A stretch of DNA of 52,222 nt from Clostridia bacterium. GTDB taxonomy: Bacteria > Bacillota > Clostridia > Christensenellales > Borkfalkiaceae. Of this stretch, positions 16,017 to 24,098 are shown one piece after another (the stretch's first letter is position 1; the number at the start of each line of letters is the position of its first letter). Both the position numbers and the translations under genes were made by a program. The notes beneath the pieces were generated by a model. It had not been told where the DNA came from and did not search any database. It saw nothing but the letters and a program-made list of their open reading frames with translations. Where the stretch lies: positions 1 through 52,222 of the forward strand of contig JAFQAQ010000008.1 of the NCBI GenBank assembly GCA_017399945.1, written 5' to 3'.

Positions 16017-17969
16017 CTACGAACGCTTGATTTTTGCAAACTTGTCTTCCTTGTTAAAGTTTGCGTGCTCGAAAATATATTTCTTTCTTTCGCCTACTTC
16101 GTCGCCCATAAGTACGGTTATTAACCTATCGGCTTCGGCTGCGTCTTCTATGGTTACCCTTATGAGCGAACGGGTTTCCGGATTCATAGTGGTGTCCCAT
16201 AACTGCGACGGGTCCATTTCACCAAGACCTTTGTATCTTTGTATTTGATACCCCCTGCCCACCTTGTCTATTTTAGACTGCAACTCGTTATCGTCGTACG
16301 CGTATTCTTCCACGTTGTTTTTATAAACCTTGTAAAGTGGTGGCATGCCGATATACACGTGACCTGCTTGCACTAATTCTTTCATATACCTGAAAAAGAA
16401 GGTTAAAAGTATTGCCCTTATGTGCGCGCCGTCTTGGTCGGCATCTGATAAAATTATTACTTTGTGGAATTTTAGGCTATCTAAATCAAATTCCGAACCT
16501 ATACCCGTGCCAAGCGCAGAGATTATCGTTCTTATTTCTTCGTTTTGAAGTATTTGGTCTAGTTTTTTCTTTTCAACGTTAAGTGGTTTACCACGAAGTG
16601 GTAATATCGCTTGGGTATGACGTACCCTTGCTTGTTTTGCGCTTCCACCAGCAGAGTCACCTTCTACTATAAAAAGTTCGTTAAGTTCGGGTTTTCTACT
16701 TGAACATGAAGCAAGTTTTCCAACCAAGTTTTGCGAATCTATACTCTTAGACGCCCTTGCGATTTCTTTTGCTTTTCTTGCTGCAAGCCTTGCTTTTGCA
16801 GCGCCCAACGCTTTGTTTATTATGGTATCGAACACCTTTGCGAGTTTTTTGTTTTTCATAAGCAAGGATAGTTCGGATACGGTTACGCTTTCGGTTGCAG
16901 GTCTAGCCTCGGGGTTGCCCAGTTTGGTTTTTGTTTGACCTTCAAACTGAACGTTTTGCATTTTGATAGACAAAATCGCCGTTAAACCTTCCTTAAAATC
17001 GTCGCCGATTAAGTTATCGTCCTTTTCTTTAAGAACGTTCCTTTCCCTTGCATAATCGTTAAACACTCTCGTTAACCCAGAACGGAAGCCCGTTTCGTGC
17101 ATACCACCTTCCCCAGTGGGGATATTGTTTACGTATGAATAAAGACTATCAACGTACGCATCGGTATGTTGTATTGCAAATTCTACGCTTATACCGTCCT
17201 TTTCAGCCGTTGCGTAAAGTGGTTCGTTATATAAAGTTGACCTTCCTTCGTTAAGGTGTTTTACAAAGTCTACTATACCACCGTCGTATTTATATACCCT
17301 ATGAAAATCGGTGTGTTCGTCGTAAAAATCTATTTCTAATCCTTTATTTAAAAAGGCGAGTTCTTTAAGACGTTTTAGTATGGTTTCTACCGAGAATTCT
17401 ACCGTTTCAAACACGCGTTTATCCGGCAAAAACCTTACGAAAGTACCCTTTTTGTTAGTTTTTACCTTAGTGTCTTTTAAGGGGGCAACTGGTATACCTG
17501 ATTTTACTTTTCCCGTTTCATTATCTAAATAGGAATGAAATTCCATTGAATATACGGTGTTTTTATATACTTCTACTTTAAGCCATTCAGATAAAGCGTT
17601 GGTTACCGACGCACCTACGCCGTGCAAACCACCCGAATAGTTATAATTATCAGCGTCGAATTTACCGCCTGCGTGTAGTTGGGTAAATACTACCTGAACG
17701 CCTGATACACCTGCTTTTGAGTGTATGTCGGTGGGAATTCCCCTTCCGTTATCTTCTACCGAAGCGCTTCCGTCTTTATATAAACGAATATGAATTTTGT
17801 TTGCGTGTCCGTTTGCCGCTTCGTCCACTGCGTTATCGACTATTTCCCATAAAATATGGTGCAAACCTTTAACGCTAGTAGTTCCTATATACATACCTGG
17901 GCGCATTCTTACCGCGTCCAAGCCCTCTAATATCTTTATGTCTTCTGCCTTATAACTGTTTTTAGCCAT
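16017..17969 (-). CDS. Type IIA DNA topoisomerase subunit B (ParE/GyrB)
   Basis: This 650-residue ATPase subunit has the GHKL fold: EIVDNAVDEA near residue 42, EDNGRGIP, and GGLHGVGASVTNALS. The transducer QTK loop is in EGQTKTKLGNPEAR. The TOPRIM domain has EGDSAGGSA and DADQDGAH, and the C-terminus has YKGLGEMDP. It supplies ATP-driven gate movement to the A subunit encoded directly downstream. It has its own promoter (17988-18016) and RBS GGAGG. Assignment between GyrB and ParE is open; the partner's missing GyrA box favours topoisomerase IV. Confidence 0.93.
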   Translation of the reverse strand: MAKNSYKAEDIKILEGLDAVRMRPGMYIGTTSVKGLHHILWEIVDNAVDEAANGHANKIHIRLYKDGSASVEDNGRGIPTDIHSKAGVSGVQVVFTQLHAGGKFDADNYNYSGGLHGVGASVTNALSEWLKVEVYKNTVYSMEFHSYLDNETGKVKSGIPVAPLKDTKVKTNKKGTFVRFLPDKRVFETVEFSVETILKRLKELAFLNKGLEIDFYDEHTDFHRVYKYDGGIVDFVKHLNEGRSTLYNEPLYATAEKDGISVEFAIQHTDAYVDSLYSYVNNIPTGEGGMHETGFRSGLTRVFNDYARERNVLKEKDDNLIGDDFKEGLTAILSIKMQNVQFEGQTKTKLGNPEARPATESVTVSELSLLMKNKKLAKVFDTIINKALGAAKARLAARKAKEIARASKSIDSQNLVGKLASCSSRKPELNELFIVEGDSAGGSAKQARVRHTQAILPLRGKPLNVEKKKLDQILQNEEIRTIISALGTGIGSEFDLDSLKFHKVIILSDADQDGAHIRAILLTFFFRYMKELVQAGHVYIGMPPLYKVYKNNVEEYAYDDNELQSKIDKVGRGYQIQRYKGLGEMDPSQLWDTTMNPETRSLIRVTIEDAAEADRLITVLMGDEVGERKKYIFEHANFNKEDKFAKIKRS

Positions 17970-17987
17970 AATTCCTCCGTTCTATCT

Positions 17988-18016
17988 ATTATACTATATG
18001 TTGTGTTTTTTTTCAA
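17988..18016 (-). promoter_or_regulatory. Promoter of the topoisomerase B-A operon
   Basis: Minus-strand TTGAAA (18011-18016), 17-bp spacer, TATAAT (17988-17993), leaving a short leader of about 12 nt that holds GGAGGAATT before the ATG. Confidence 0.8.
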
Positions 18017-18046
18017 GCCTATGCACCAATTTTTTGATAAGTGGTA

Positions 18047-18084
18047 TTAAAAAAGGCTAAACGTTTTTTGCGTTTAGCCTTTTA
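18047..18084 (-). terminator. Intrinsic terminator after copA
   Basis: A 13-bp stem (18051-18063 with 18071-18083) and 7-nt loop, followed on the minus strand by TTTTTTAAT. It separates copA from the topoisomerase promoter. Confidence 0.88.
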
Positions 18085-18095
18085 ATTAATTTTGG

Positions 18096-20459
18096 TTACT
18101 CATCGCCCGTTACCTTAAATCCTGCCTTTTCTATTGCAGTGGTTACACTTTGAAGGTCGGTATCGCCAAGCACTGTGACTTTGCCTGTTTTTAAGTTTAC
18201 GTCCACTTTAACTACTCCCGTACAAGACGTAATCGCCCTTTCAACTTTTGATTGGCAATGTTTACACATCATACCCTCGACAGTTAGTATGATGCGTTTG
18301 TTTTTGCCTTTTTGGGTTTGGTTATCTCCTTTTCTAAAAGCGTTTATTCTAAGCGCGTTAGTTACAACGAACAATGAACTTAAACACATACAGATAGAGC
18401 CTATGGTCGGGGTTAAGGTTATGCCGAGAAAACTTAGCGCTCCACCTGCGATTGGTATCATAAGTACGTTATATATAAACGCCCAAAACAAGTTGCCTTT
18501 TATTATTCCTACCGTTTTTTTACTTAATGCAATTGCGTTTGAAACCCCGTCGATATTTCCTCCAACTAACACGACGTCTGCACTTTCAATAGCTACGTCC
18601 GTGCCGTTACCCATTGCAATTCCCACGTCCGACTCCTTTAAGGCTGGGCTATCGTTTATTCCGTCGCCAACCATTGCAACTAAATAGCCCTTTTCTTTAT
18701 ATATTTTTACTTGTTCCATTTTACCTTCTGGAAGTACGTTTGCCTTAAATTCTAATATGCCCGTTTGTTTTGCAATTTCCTCTGCCGAATTTTGATTATC
18801 GCCCGTTATCATTACGGTTTTTATGCCCATATCGTTTAATCTTTTTACCGACTGACGACTATTTTCTTTTATACAATCAGCAACGGCAAATAAGCATAAT
18901 AGCCCCGTTTTAGTTGATAGCGCAACTACTGACTTGCCCGAATATTCTTGGGAGATAGAATCGGTTACGGCAAAACTGCCTAGTCGATAGTATTTATCGT
19001 TAACGTAGCCGATAAGCCCCTTTCCTATAACGTATTCAAAATCGGTTACTTGATAGTTTTCCGTTTGTTTGCAATAGCTGATTATCGCCTGAGATAAGGG
19101 GTGGTTAGACTTGCTTTCTAGCGAGCATACTATATTGAATATTTCTTGGTCGGTTAAATCCGAGTAGTTTATATAATCGGTTACTTTTGGAGTTCCTTGC
19201 GTTAAGGTTGCCGTTTTATCTAGCAAAACGCAATTGATATCTTTTGCTTTTTGGAGCGCCGTTGCGTTCTTAAACAAAACGCCCATACTCGCACCCTTGC
19301 CAGTAGCCACCATAACCGCAACCGGAGTTGCTAGTCCTAACGCGCAAGGACAAGATATTACTAACACGCTTATGCCATAGTTAAAGGCTAAATATGCGTT
19401 TTTGGTTATAATAAACTGTATTATAAACACTAAAATCGCAATTAAAACGACCACGGGAACAAACCAACCCGACACTTTGTCTGCTAGTTTTTGTATGGGT
19501 GCTTTGGTTGCGCCTGCTTGTTTTACCGCTTGAATAATTTTGCTAAACAAGGTATGTTCGCCAACCTTTTTTGCAATTACCGTTAAATATCCCGATTTTA
19601 ATATACTACCCGAAACCACTTGGCTATCCACCGTGACTTCTTCGGGCAAACTCTCGCCCGTGATTGCCGATTTATCTACGGTGGCAACACCTTCCGTCAC
19701 CACGCCGTCAACGGCAACGTAGTCGCCCGCTTTAAATATTAAAAGGTCCCCTTCAACGACTTCTGCACTGAGTATTACCGACTGCACTCCGTCCCTTATT
19801 ACAGTTACCGTTTTTGGCACGAGTTTTATTAGTTTTTCTATTTCTCTGCCCGTTCTCCCCTTGGACAGTTCTTCTAACCATTTACCTAAGGTCACTAGCG
19901 AAACGACCATTCCAGCCGATTCAAAGAAAACGTGAGAACTATTTCCCGTAGCATAAAAAATTACGCTTGCTACAACCGAATATATAAACGCAGATAGAGA
20001 GCCTAGCGACACTAAGGTGTCCATATTAGGCGAGCCGTTTATTACGGCGCGTAGTCCGTTAGTGAAAAATCTGCCGTTTATTATCATTAACGTTAACGCT
20101 AAAACACACTGAATAGGCAAGTTTATTTTTGTTGGTGGTACGGGCAAACTTAGCATTGCGCCCATTGAAAAATACATTAAAGGAATAAGTATTAGCAAGG
20201 ATATGAAAAAACGTTTTTTTAGTTTTTCGGCATAGTCGTCCTTTTTTGTAAGCGTTTGCATTGCGTCGTAACCGAGTTTTTGCACGGTTGAAATGATAAC
20301 TTCTATCGAAACGATTTGCTCGTTAAAGTCAACCGTCATGCTTTTGTCCATCAACGATACGCTAACCGAGTTTATTCCGTTAAGTAATCCGACGGCCTTT
20401 TCAATACCAGACGAACACGCCGTGCAAGTCATTCCTAAAACGTGTAACTTTTTTTGCAT
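18096..20459 (-). CDS. copA: Copper-type P1B ATPase with metal-binding domains at both ends
   Basis: The 787-residue protein has an N-terminal HMA domain (Cys12/Cys15 in GMTCTACSS), eight predicted membrane segments, the copper motif CPC at 370-372 in segment 6, TGES, the HP motif (SNHPLSQ), MVGDGINDSPAL, and conserved YN and MxxSS residues in segments 7 and 8, as in Cu+ exporters. A second HMA domain is at the C-terminus (Cys732/Cys735 in GMMCKHCQ), resembling a fused CopZ chaperone. The phosphorylation site reads D414-KTATLT: Ala417 replaces the Gly of the usual DKTGT. The codon is GCA, so this is no translation error on my part. It has its own promoter; no CsoR or CopY gene is near. Confidence 0.92.
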   Translation of the reverse strand: MQKKLHVLGMTCTACSSGIEKAVGLLNGINSVSVSLMDKSMTVDFNEQIVSIEVIISTVQKLGYDAMQTLTKKDDYAEKLKKRFFISLLILIPLMYFSMGAMLSLPVPPTKINLPIQCVLALTLMIINGRFFTNGLRAVINGSPNMDTLVSLGSLSAFIYSVVASVIFYATGNSSHVFFESAGMVVSLVTLGKWLEELSKGRTGREIEKLIKLVPKTVTVIRDGVQSVILSAEVVEGDLLIFKAGDYVAVDGVVTEGVATVDKSAITGESLPEEVTVDSQVVSGSILKSGYLTVIAKKVGEHTLFSKIIQAVKQAGATKAPIQKLADKVSGWFVPVVVLIAILVFIIQFIITKNAYLAFNYGISVLVISCPCALGLATPVAVMVATGKGASMGVLFKNATALQKAKDINCVLLDKTATLTQGTPKVTDYINYSDLTDQEIFNIVCSLESKSNHPLSQAIISYCKQTENYQVTDFEYVIGKGLIGYVNDKYYRLGSFAVTDSISQEYSGKSVVALSTKTGLLCLFAVADCIKENSRQSVKRLNDMGIKTVMITGDNQNSAEEIAKQTGILEFKANVLPEGKMEQVKIYKEKGYLVAMVGDGINDSPALKESDVGIAMGNGTDVAIESADVVLVGGNIDGVSNAIALSKKTVGIIKGNLFWAFIYNVLMIPIAGGALSFLGITLTPTIGSICMCLSSLFVVTNALRINAFRKGDNQTQKGKNKRIILTVEGMMCKHCQSKVERAITSCTGVVKVDVNLKTGKVTVLGDTDLQSVTTAIEKAGFKVTGDE

Positions 20460-20478
20460 TTTTTTACTCCTTTACGTT

Positions 20479-20506
20479 ATTATACCATTATTTTTATTTT
20501 TGGCAA
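20479..20506 (-). promoter_or_regulatory. Promoter of copA
   Basis: Minus-strand TTGCCA (20501-20506), 16-bp spacer, TATAAT (20479-20484); AAGGAG is in the short leader. Confidence 0.68.
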
Positions 20507-20518
20507 GCCGAAATACGT

Positions 20519-20550
20519 TTTATCCCCATGCAAAATTGCACGGGGATAAA
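20519..20550. other. Hairpin between the feo operon and copA
   Basis: TTTATCCCC pairs with GGGGATAAA, then an A-C mismatch and a further TGCA/TGCA pairing. It lies 16 nt past the stop of the Cys-rich gene. Neither strand shows a T-run after the stem, so it is not a standard intrinsic terminator; it may protect the 3' end or act with Rho. Confidence 0.5.
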
Positions 20551-20565
20551 CCAAATTGAAAGGAT

Positions 20566-20733
20566 TTATTTAATGGACTCTTGGTCCTTTTCTGACTTTT
20601 CAAAAGAACAACAAGTGCATTTTGAACAATCACATCCACACGCGCTTTTGCCCTGTTTTTTGTTTTTTATTGCAACGGCAACCGACCATATCACTACGCC
20701 TAGTACCACTGCTATTATTATTGCGTCAACCAT
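20566..20733 (-). CDS. FeoB-associated Cys-rich membrane protein
   Basis: This 55-residue protein has one N-terminal membrane helix (about residues 4-21), a basic stretch (KNKKQGK), and a cysteine cluster at Cys32, Cys34, Cys36, Cys39, Cys41 and Cys42 followed by a charged tail. This is the layout of the FeoB-associated family found downstream of feoB in Firmicutes, thought to assist or modulate ferrous iron uptake, with an unproved mechanism. It overlaps the end of feoB by 8 nt (ATGGTTGA), so translation is probably coupled. It is the last gene of feoA-feoB. Confidence 0.88.
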   Translation of the reverse strand: MVDAIIIAVVLGVVIWSVAVAIKNKKQGKSACGCDCSKCTCCSFEKSEKDQESIK

Positions 20734-23023
20734 TTTTATTTTCCTTTTTTAATAATCTTTTATTGTTGTAATATATTCCAACCAAAATCGCAACGAGTAT
20801 AGCTACGAATATAAACGCGGTCCACCAAACCGATAACACTACGTAGGTTATCGTTCCTGCTATGAAGGAAGATGCTAGCCAGAATAATAGCGTCCATTTG
20901 AACTTGCCCTTTGGCGTTTCTCCCTTTGCTGCGGCAACTGCTGCAAAACAAGGTATCGTGGTCATGTTAAATACGATAAAGGCTATCATTGCCGGCCATA
21001 ATTGCGTTAACGGAACACCAACGCTTCCCATAACTGCTAAAACTTCGCTTACGCCCTCTTCGGTTGCAACCATACCACCTGCTACGCACGCGGCAAGTGC
21101 GCCAAAGGTTGATATTACGTTTTCTTTTGCAATAAGTCCCGTTATTGCGGCAACTGCGAATACCCAGCCGTTTGAGTTAAGTTGACTGCCGAATCCTAAT
21201 GGAGTAAATAAAGGTTGGATAAGCATTCCGATAGAGCCTAAAATACTTTCGTCCATGCGAAGATTTACCATTACTCCATCAACTTCTTCCATTAAAAATT
21301 GCCATTTCCAGTTGAAGTTGGATAAGAACCATATTGCAATAGTAGAAACCAAAATTACCGTGAATACCTTTTGGATATAGTGTTTGGTTTTATCCCAAAG
21401 GTGTATCATAAGCGCTTTCCCACTTGGCATACGATATGCCGGAAGTTCCATTATAAACGGTGAGATTTCGCCACGTTGGGTAGTGTTTCTCATAAGTATT
21501 ATACTTATTACGGCAACCGTCATACCCAACACGTACATACATAAACTTATTAAACCACCGTCAACGCCCAAAAACGTACCTACCGCGCCCGAAACGGCTG
21601 CTAGTATTGGTAGTTTTGCCCCGCAAGAGAAGAAAGGAATGGTCCTTATGGTCATAGTTTTTTCTCTTTCGTCGGCAAGAGTTCTGGTGTTTATCATTGC
21701 GGGAATCGAACAGCCAAAGCCCATTATCATAGGAATAAACGCTCTGCCCGACACGCCGAATTTTCTAAATATTCTATCCAAAATAAAGGCTACTCTCGCC
21801 ATGTATCCAGAGTCTTCTAATATAGATAGTAATAAAAGCAAGAATACGATTTGCGGTACGAAGGAAAGTACCCCACCAAGGCCACCAAGCACGCCGTCTC
21901 CAACGAAACTTACGATTGCGGGCGACGCCCCTAAATTTGCGATAACGTCGGTTATAAACCCAAAAAGAGTTTCGGTTATCAATCCCATCAGGTTAAACAA
22001 TATTACGCCCGGCGAGAATACCGCCCCGTCGTATAAACAAGCAAGTAACGCCGTTCCAAAATTATCAGCATAGCCAAGTTCTTCTAGGGTTGGCAAGGTA
22101 AATATTTTGCTAAGATATAAAAAGTCTTCGCCAAAGGTTAAATGGAACATTCCAAAAAGTATTACTAAAAATATCGGAATTCCAAACCATTTGTGTGTTA
22201 AAACTCTATCGGCCTTATCCGAAGGAGTTATAGCTATGCCTTTTTGTTTTTTTATTAGTAACGGAGAGTAGTTTGCAGTTATGTATCTATACCTTGCATC
22301 AGCGATTAAAGCTTCTAAATCGTTTCCGAAAAGTTGGTTTGAAAAGGTCTTTTTAAATTCCTCTACCATCTTTACGGTTGCAGGATGCATTTTGATTTCT
22401 AGTTCGTCGCCTTCGATTAACTTTATGGAGTGAAAAAGTGAGTTTTCTATTTCGTGACCGATAAGCGCACGCTCAACGTCGCTTATGAGATGGTTTATAT
22501 CACATTCTTTAAGAACGGTTTCTCCCTTTCTTTTTAGGTCGCTTTGGGCGATTGCAACTTCCATAAGTTGTTCTACGCCCGTTCCTTTTAACGCTGAAAC
22601 CTTTACTACGGGTAAACCAAGACGTTTTTCTAGTTGTTTTTCGTCTATTTTATCCCCGTTCTTTTCAAGCATATCAACCATATTTAACGCAACCACGACG
22701 GGAACGTCTATTTCCATTAGTTGAGTGGTTAAATATAAGTTTCTTTCTAGATTAGTTACGTCAACGATATTTATAACGCAATCGGGTTTTTCGTCTAGAA
22801 TATAGTTTCTTGAAATTACTTCTTCGGGTGTGTAAGGAGAAAGAGAGTATATGCCCGGAAGGTCTACTATGGAGACGGGCTCGCTCGATTTTTTATAAAC
22901 ACCTTCTCTTTTATCTACCGTAACGCCCGGCCAGTTACCTACGTGTGCAGTAGAACCCGTCAACACGTTAAAAAGGGTTGTTTTACCACTGTTTGGGTTG
23001 CCTGCTAACGCAAACTTTTTCAT
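20726..23023 (-). CDS. feoB: Ferrous iron transporter FeoB
   Basis: This 765-residue membrane protein imports Fe2+. The N-terminal GTPase domain has G1 GNPNSGKTT (residues 8-16), NWPGVTVDK, G3 DLPGIYSL and G4 NMVD, followed by a helical regulatory domain and the membrane core with two gate repeats. I chose the ATG at 23023, which gives a 4-nt ATGA overlap with feoA and follows GGAGG by 8 nt. An in-frame ATG 24 nt upstream (23047) lies inside feoA without a better site. It is the middle gene of feoA-feoB-Cys-rich protein. Confidence 0.95.
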   Translation of the reverse strand: MKKFALAGNPNSGKTTLFNVLTGSTAHVGNWPGVTVDKREGVYKKSSEPVSIVDLPGIYSLSPYTPEEVISRNYILDEKPDCVINIVDVTNLERNLYLTTQLMEIDVPVVVALNMVDMLEKNGDKIDEKQLEKRLGLPVVKVSALKGTGVEQLMEVAIAQSDLKRKGETVLKECDINHLISDVERALIGHEIENSLFHSIKLIEGDELEIKMHPATVKMVEEFKKTFSNQLFGNDLEALIADARYRYITANYSPLLIKKQKGIAITPSDKADRVLTHKWFGIPIFLVILFGMFHLTFGEDFLYLSKIFTLPTLEELGYADNFGTALLACLYDGAVFSPGVILFNLMGLITETLFGFITDVIANLGASPAIVSFVGDGVLGGLGGVLSFVPQIVFLLLLLSILEDSGYMARVAFILDRIFRKFGVSGRAFIPMIMGFGCSIPAMINTRTLADEREKTMTIRTIPFFSCGAKLPILAAVSGAVGTFLGVDGGLISLCMYVLGMTVAVISIILMRNTTQRGEISPFIMELPAYRMPSGKALMIHLWDKTKHYIQKVFTVILVSTIAIWFLSNFNWKWQFLMEEVDGVMVNLRMDESILGSIGMLIQPLFTPLGFGSQLNSNGWVFAVAAITGLIAKENVISTFGALAACVAGGMVATEEGVSEVLAVMGSVGVPLTQLWPAMIAFIVFNMTTIPCFAAVAAAKGETPKGKFKWTLLFWLASSFIAGTITYVVLSVWWTAFIFVAILVAILVGIYYNNKRLLKKENKNG

Positions 23024-23250
23024 ACGTTTTCCTCCATTTCCACGCACTCTGCTTCGGCTATCCTTAAAGTAAGTTCGTATCCCCTAACGTTAATCTCTAT
23101 TGGATCGCCAAATGGAGCTTTCTTTCTTAAATAAATCCTTGCGCTAGGTGTAACACCCATGTCGAATAAACGACGTTTAATTCGTCCTTCGGCAGTTACT
23201 TTTTTAACTACACCAGACTCCCCAATAGCAAACTCACTAAGTTTTTTCAT
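23020..23250 (-). CDS. feoA: FeoA, cytoplasmic SH3-like partner of FeoB
   Basis: The 76-residue protein has the FeoA pattern: KVTAEGRIKRRLFDMGVTPSA near residues 18-38, then YLRKKAPFGDP and RGYELTLRIAEAECV. FeoA is a small SH3-fold protein needed for FeoB activity in several bacteria. AAGGAG precedes the ATG. It is the first gene of the operon and lies behind the promoter and palindromes at 23270-23361. Confidence 0.93.
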   Translation of the reverse strand: MKKLSEFAIGESGVVKKVTAEGRIKRRLFDMGVTPSARIYLRKKAPFGDPIEINVRGYELTLRIAEAECVEMEENV

Positions 23251-23269
23251 CTCGCTCTCCTTCTAGTTC

Positions 23270-23295
23270 AAAATGTGAAATTTGTTTCAGTTTTT
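23270..23295. promoter_or_regulatory. Palindromic operator candidate, proximal copy
   Basis: The core is TGAAA-N4-TTTCA (23276-23289) with flanking AAAA and TTTT. It lies just downstream of the predicted feo transcription start (about 23297). A 26-bp near-identical copy is at 23336-23361. Confidence 0.7.
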
Positions 23296-23304
23296 ACAAG
23301 TATT

Positions 23305-23333
23305 ATATTACCACTGCTCGTTATTAATGTCAA
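23305..23333 (-). promoter_or_regulatory. Promoter of feoAB
   Basis: Minus-strand TTGACA (23328-23333), 17-bp spacer, TAATAT (23305-23310). A perfect TATAAT at 23302-23307 overlaps it but would give a 20-bp spacer. The box pair is bracketed by two copies of a palindrome. Confidence 0.7.
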
Positions 23334-23335
23334 GT

Positions 23336-23361
23336 AAAATGTGAAACTTTTTTCAGTTTTT
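23336..23361. promoter_or_regulatory. Palindromic operator candidate, distal copy
   Basis: Same core TGAAA-N4-TTTCA with the same flanks as the copy at 23270-23295, 66 bp away (start to start). It ends next to the feo -35 box and lies about 30 bp upstream of the tetR -35 box, so one factor bound here could act on both genes. Confidence 0.7.
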
Positions 23362-23391
23362 TTCAGTAAAGTTTTTTTGAAATTATTTTGC

Positions 23392-23420
23392 TTGATTTTT
23401 GTTCGCGCGTGTTATATAAT
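23392..23420 (+). promoter_or_regulatory. Promoter of the TetR gene
   Basis: TTGATT (23392-23397), 17-bp spacer, TATAAT (23415-23420). The ATG of the gene begins 6 nt after the -10 box, at the expected transcription start. Confidence 0.8.
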
Positions 23421-23426
23421 GTATAT

Positions 23427-24029
23427 ATGATTAAAAAATCGGTTAGACAACCAAGACAAGAAAGGTCGACAATTACCAAGCAAAAGATTATAGATGCGGG
23501 TTACGCTCTTTTTTCCGAAGTTGGTTATTACGGAACTAATACCGCGGAGATTGCTAAAAGAGCCGGTGTTTCCACGGGTATCGTTTACGGGTATTTTTCT
23601 GACAAAAGAGATATCCTTGTTTGCGTGTTGGAAATTTATCTTAAAAAGGTCGTTGAGCCCCTTTTTAAGACTTTTAAGAAGTTAACTGCTCCTATTGCCG
23701 TTGAAGATATAGTTCCTATCGTTATAGACGAAGTTATAAAGATTCATAAAACCAACAGCAAGATTCACGAAGCACTACACTCTCTTTCCGGTTCGGACGA
23801 AGCCGTTAACGCTAAATTTATGGCGCTTGAAGATAAACTTACCTTAGAGATTTCCGATATTTTAATTTCTCTTGGTATAAGCGAGCAAAATATTAATGAA
23901 AAAGTGCATTTTTCTATGGGTATCTTGCAAGATTTTGCACACGAGTTTATTTATGATAAACACGAGTATATCAATTACGTTTATATGAGAAATATGGTGA
24001 AGAATACTATCGTTAATTTATTTAAGTAG
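23427..24029 (+). CDS. TetR/AcrR family transcriptional regulator
   Basis: This 200-residue protein has a TetR helix-turn-helix at about residues 15-60 (QKIIDAGYALFSEVGYYGTNTAEIAKRAGVSTGIVYGYF in outline, cited here by its hallmark AGVSTGIVYGYF) and a helical ligand-binding remainder. I chose the ATG at 23427, which follows the promoter at 23392-23420 by 6 nt and implies a leaderless mRNA; upstream in-frame codons would lie in the promoter itself. It is divergent from feoAB and shares the intergenic palindromes, so it may regulate feo, itself, or both. The ligand is unknown. Confidence 0.88.
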   Translation: MIKKSVRQPRQERSTITKQKIIDAGYALFSEVGYYGTNTAEIAKRAGVSTGIVYGYFSDKRDILVCVLEIYLKKVVEPLFKTFKKLTAPIAVEDIVPIVIDEVIKIHKTNSKIHEALHSLSGSDEAVNAKFMALEDKLTLEISDILISLGISEQNINEKVHFSMGILQDFAHEFIYDKHEYINYVYMRNMVKNTIVNLFK

Positions 24030-24051
24030 TTTTTAATTTTTACAATAATTT

Positions 24052-24085
24052 AAAAGCCCGCAGCTTATAAAGCTGCGGGCTTTAA
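24052..24085. terminator. Terminator between the TetR and DegV genes
   Basis: A 14-bp GC-rich stem (24053-24066 with 24070-24083) with loop ATA separates two convergent genes. The T-run is better on the minus strand (TTTTAAATT) than on the plus strand. Confidence 0.85.
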
Positions 24086-24098
24086 CTATTAAAGGTTT

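Noticed and set aside
18175-18687. Plus-strand open frame antisense to copA (170 codons)
   Set aside because: Same reasoning: no start signals, and copA carries clear family motifs on the other strand.
21384-22073. Long plus-strand open frame antisense to feoB (229 codons)
   Set aside because: It mirrors the feoB membrane domain, has no ribosome-binding site or promoter, and its composition is what the reverse of a hydrophobic gene gives.
23020-23047. Earlier in-frame start for feoB at 23047
   Set aside because: It lies inside feoA without a better-spaced site; the ATGA overlap at 23023 with GGAGG fits operon layout and the FeoB N-terminus.
23251-23426. Iron or metal riboswitch in the feoA leader
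   Set aside because: The leader is only about 45 nt and is mostly the palindrome; there is no space for a multi-stem aptamer.
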